A stretch of 64,000 bases of DNA from NCBI RefSeq assembly GCF_003544895.1, contig NZ_CP032125.1, forward strand, positions 2,928,001 through 2,992,000, given 5' to 3'. Shown here in pieces: positions 63,195 through 64,000 of this stretch; within the stretch, counting starts at the first letter, position 1; every line of letters starts with the position of its first letter. The notes beneath the pieces are model-generated. The model had not been told where the DNA came from. It made no database searches and saw nothing but the letters and a program-made list of their open reading frames with translations. The position numbers and the translations under genes were made by a program. The DNA is from Profundibacter amoris. GTDB taxonomy: Bacteria > Pseudomonadota > Alphaproteobacteria > Rhodobacterales > Rhodobacteraceae.

Positions 63195-63989
63195 TCAGCC
63201 GCCCATTTTGTAATCAAGAAACCATTTTTTATTCAGCGCATCAATGGTGCCGTCGGCCTTCATATCGGCAATCGCGGCATTGACCGGCCCCACCAGATCC
63301 GAGCCTTTGGGGAAGATGAAGCCGAAATCCTCGGTGCCCAGCTTGTCGCCAATGATCTTCAGCCCGCCGCCCGAGGCATCTACATATCCGGCCCCCGCTG
63401 TGCCATCGGTCAGCACCAGATCGACATCACCGGTTTTCAGCGCCTGAACTGTTGCGCCGAATGTTTCGAACAGCTTGATACGCGGGTTGGATTCATTGCC
63501 GTCCAGCACCTCGTAAACCCCCACATAGAACGGCGTGGTGCCGGGCTGTGCCGCCATCAGCAGATCGTCATTGGCCGCAAAATTTTTGGCATCGGTGAAC
63601 CGGTCCTCGTCACCGCGCACCATCATCACCATTTCGCTGCGCATGTAGGGGTCGGAAAAATCCACCTTTTCCTTGCGGTCATCACGGATGGTGATTCCGG
63701 TCATGCCCAGATCAAACTGGCCTTCCGACACCGCCGGAATCATCGCGTCCCAGCTGATGTTTTCATAAGTCACCTTGATGTTGATCCGCTTGGCAATCTC
63801 GGCCATGGCATCATATTCCCAGCCGATCGCCTCGCCCGACGCCGGGTCCATAAATTGCAGCGGCGGATAGGCGTTTTCGGTGACCACAACCACCTCTTTT
63901 CCGCCCAGATCGGGCAGATGGCCGCCCGCCATGGCAAGTGTTGAAAAAGCCACCGTAGCAGCAGCGGCAATGGATGCAAAAAGTTTCAT
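63195..63989 (-). CDS. Amino-acid ABC transporter substrate-binding protein
   Basis: Periplasmic SBP_bac_3-type receptor, 264 residues, with a signal peptide ([18 protein letters not shown]) and the family body ([56 protein letters not shown]). It delivers a polar or basic amino acid to the permease encoded 53 nt downstream, with an intrinsic terminator between. Its promoter is largely beyond the window edge. Confidence 0.94.
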   Translation of the reverse strand: MKLFASIAAAATVAFSTLAMAGGHLPDLGGKEVVVVTENAYPPLQFMDPASGEAIGWEYDAMAEIAKRINIKVTYENISWDAMIPAVSEGQFDLGMTGITIRDDRKEKVDFSDPYMRSEMVMMVRGDEDRFTDAKNFAANDDLLMAAQPGTTPFYVGVYEVLDGNESNPRIKLFETFGATVQALKTGDVDLVLTDGTAGAGYVDASGGGLKIIGDKLGTEDFGFIFPKGSDLVGPVNAAIADMKADGTIDALNKKWFLDYKMGG

Positions 63990-64000
63990 GCAGGAATCCC

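Noticed and set aside
1-64000. tRNA, rRNA, prophage, gene transfer agent, IS elements
   Set aside because: No cloverleaf-like or rRNA sequence was recognised and no transposase, integrase or capsid-like protein was seen; a tRNA-scan would be needed to exclude a missed tRNA.

Overview
The window is a 64 kb stretch of dense, chromosomal-type DNA from an alphaproteobacterium, almost certainly a Rhodobacteraceae/Roseobacter-clade member. The basis is protein content and gene order (DUF3576-leuS-lptE-holA; aminotransferase-ftsK-lolA; DUF721/dciA next to mutY; pmbA-cysQ-DUF4170-waaA-lpxK; a TIGR03862 flavoprotein; HspQ). No rRNA, tRNA, insertion sequence, prophage or CRISPR array was seen. About 58 protein genes were called, with very short intergenic gaps and many ATGA or TAATG start/stop overlaps.

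Layout. 0-6.3 kb: the 3' part of pnp, an L,D-transpeptidase, a 1-Cys peroxiredoxin, an aldehyde dehydrogenase, a FabH-like ketosynthase and RluA. 6.4-11.9 kb: a minus-strand operon of an XRE-cupin regulator and two large FAD/GcvT (dimethylglycine/sarcosine dehydrogenase type) enzymes, with a palindromic operator candidate just upstream. 12-18.4 kb: fRMsr and thiolase, a STAS/RsbW-type partner-switch pair, gamma-glutamyltransferase, HspQ, an AEC transporter and an SLT-domain lipoprotein. 18.4-24.7 kb: amidase, aminotransferase, ftsK and lolA. 24.8-32.1 kb: a UbiH-type hydroxylase, Trm112-like protein, Lon-N domain protein, CnoX-like thioredoxin, xthA, a CenR-like response regulator, ribA, a second L,D-transpeptidase and YggS. 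32.2-38 kb: a porin, then DUF3576-leuS-lptE-holA. 38-42 kb: a minus operon of SDR, crotonase-like protein, MscS channel and TIGR03862 flavoprotein. 42-51.9 kb: three consecutive DUF2125 paralogues followed by pmbA, cysQ, DUF4170, a Kdo transferase and lpxK. 51.9-64 kb: DsbA-like protein, dciA, mutY, alkB, an AceE-like E1 with a divergent Lrp regulator, a 2-hydroxyacid dehydrogenase, an SH3 protein, an M3 peptidase and an amino-acid ABC permease and binding protein.

Much of the window serves the cell envelope: lipid A/Kdo synthesis (lpxK, waaA), LPS and lipoprotein trafficking (lptE, lolA), two L,D-transpeptidases, a lytic-transglycosylase-like lipoprotein, a porin, MscS and a CenR-like envelope regulator. 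The most unusual unit is the exported DUF2125 trio at 42.0-47.1 kb. All three paralogues keep the same extreme C-terminus, and the longest has an internal duplication of about 106 residues that accounts for its extra length. Several small dispersed hairpin repeats and a twin 15-bp repeat between cenR and ribA are the main non-coding signals.
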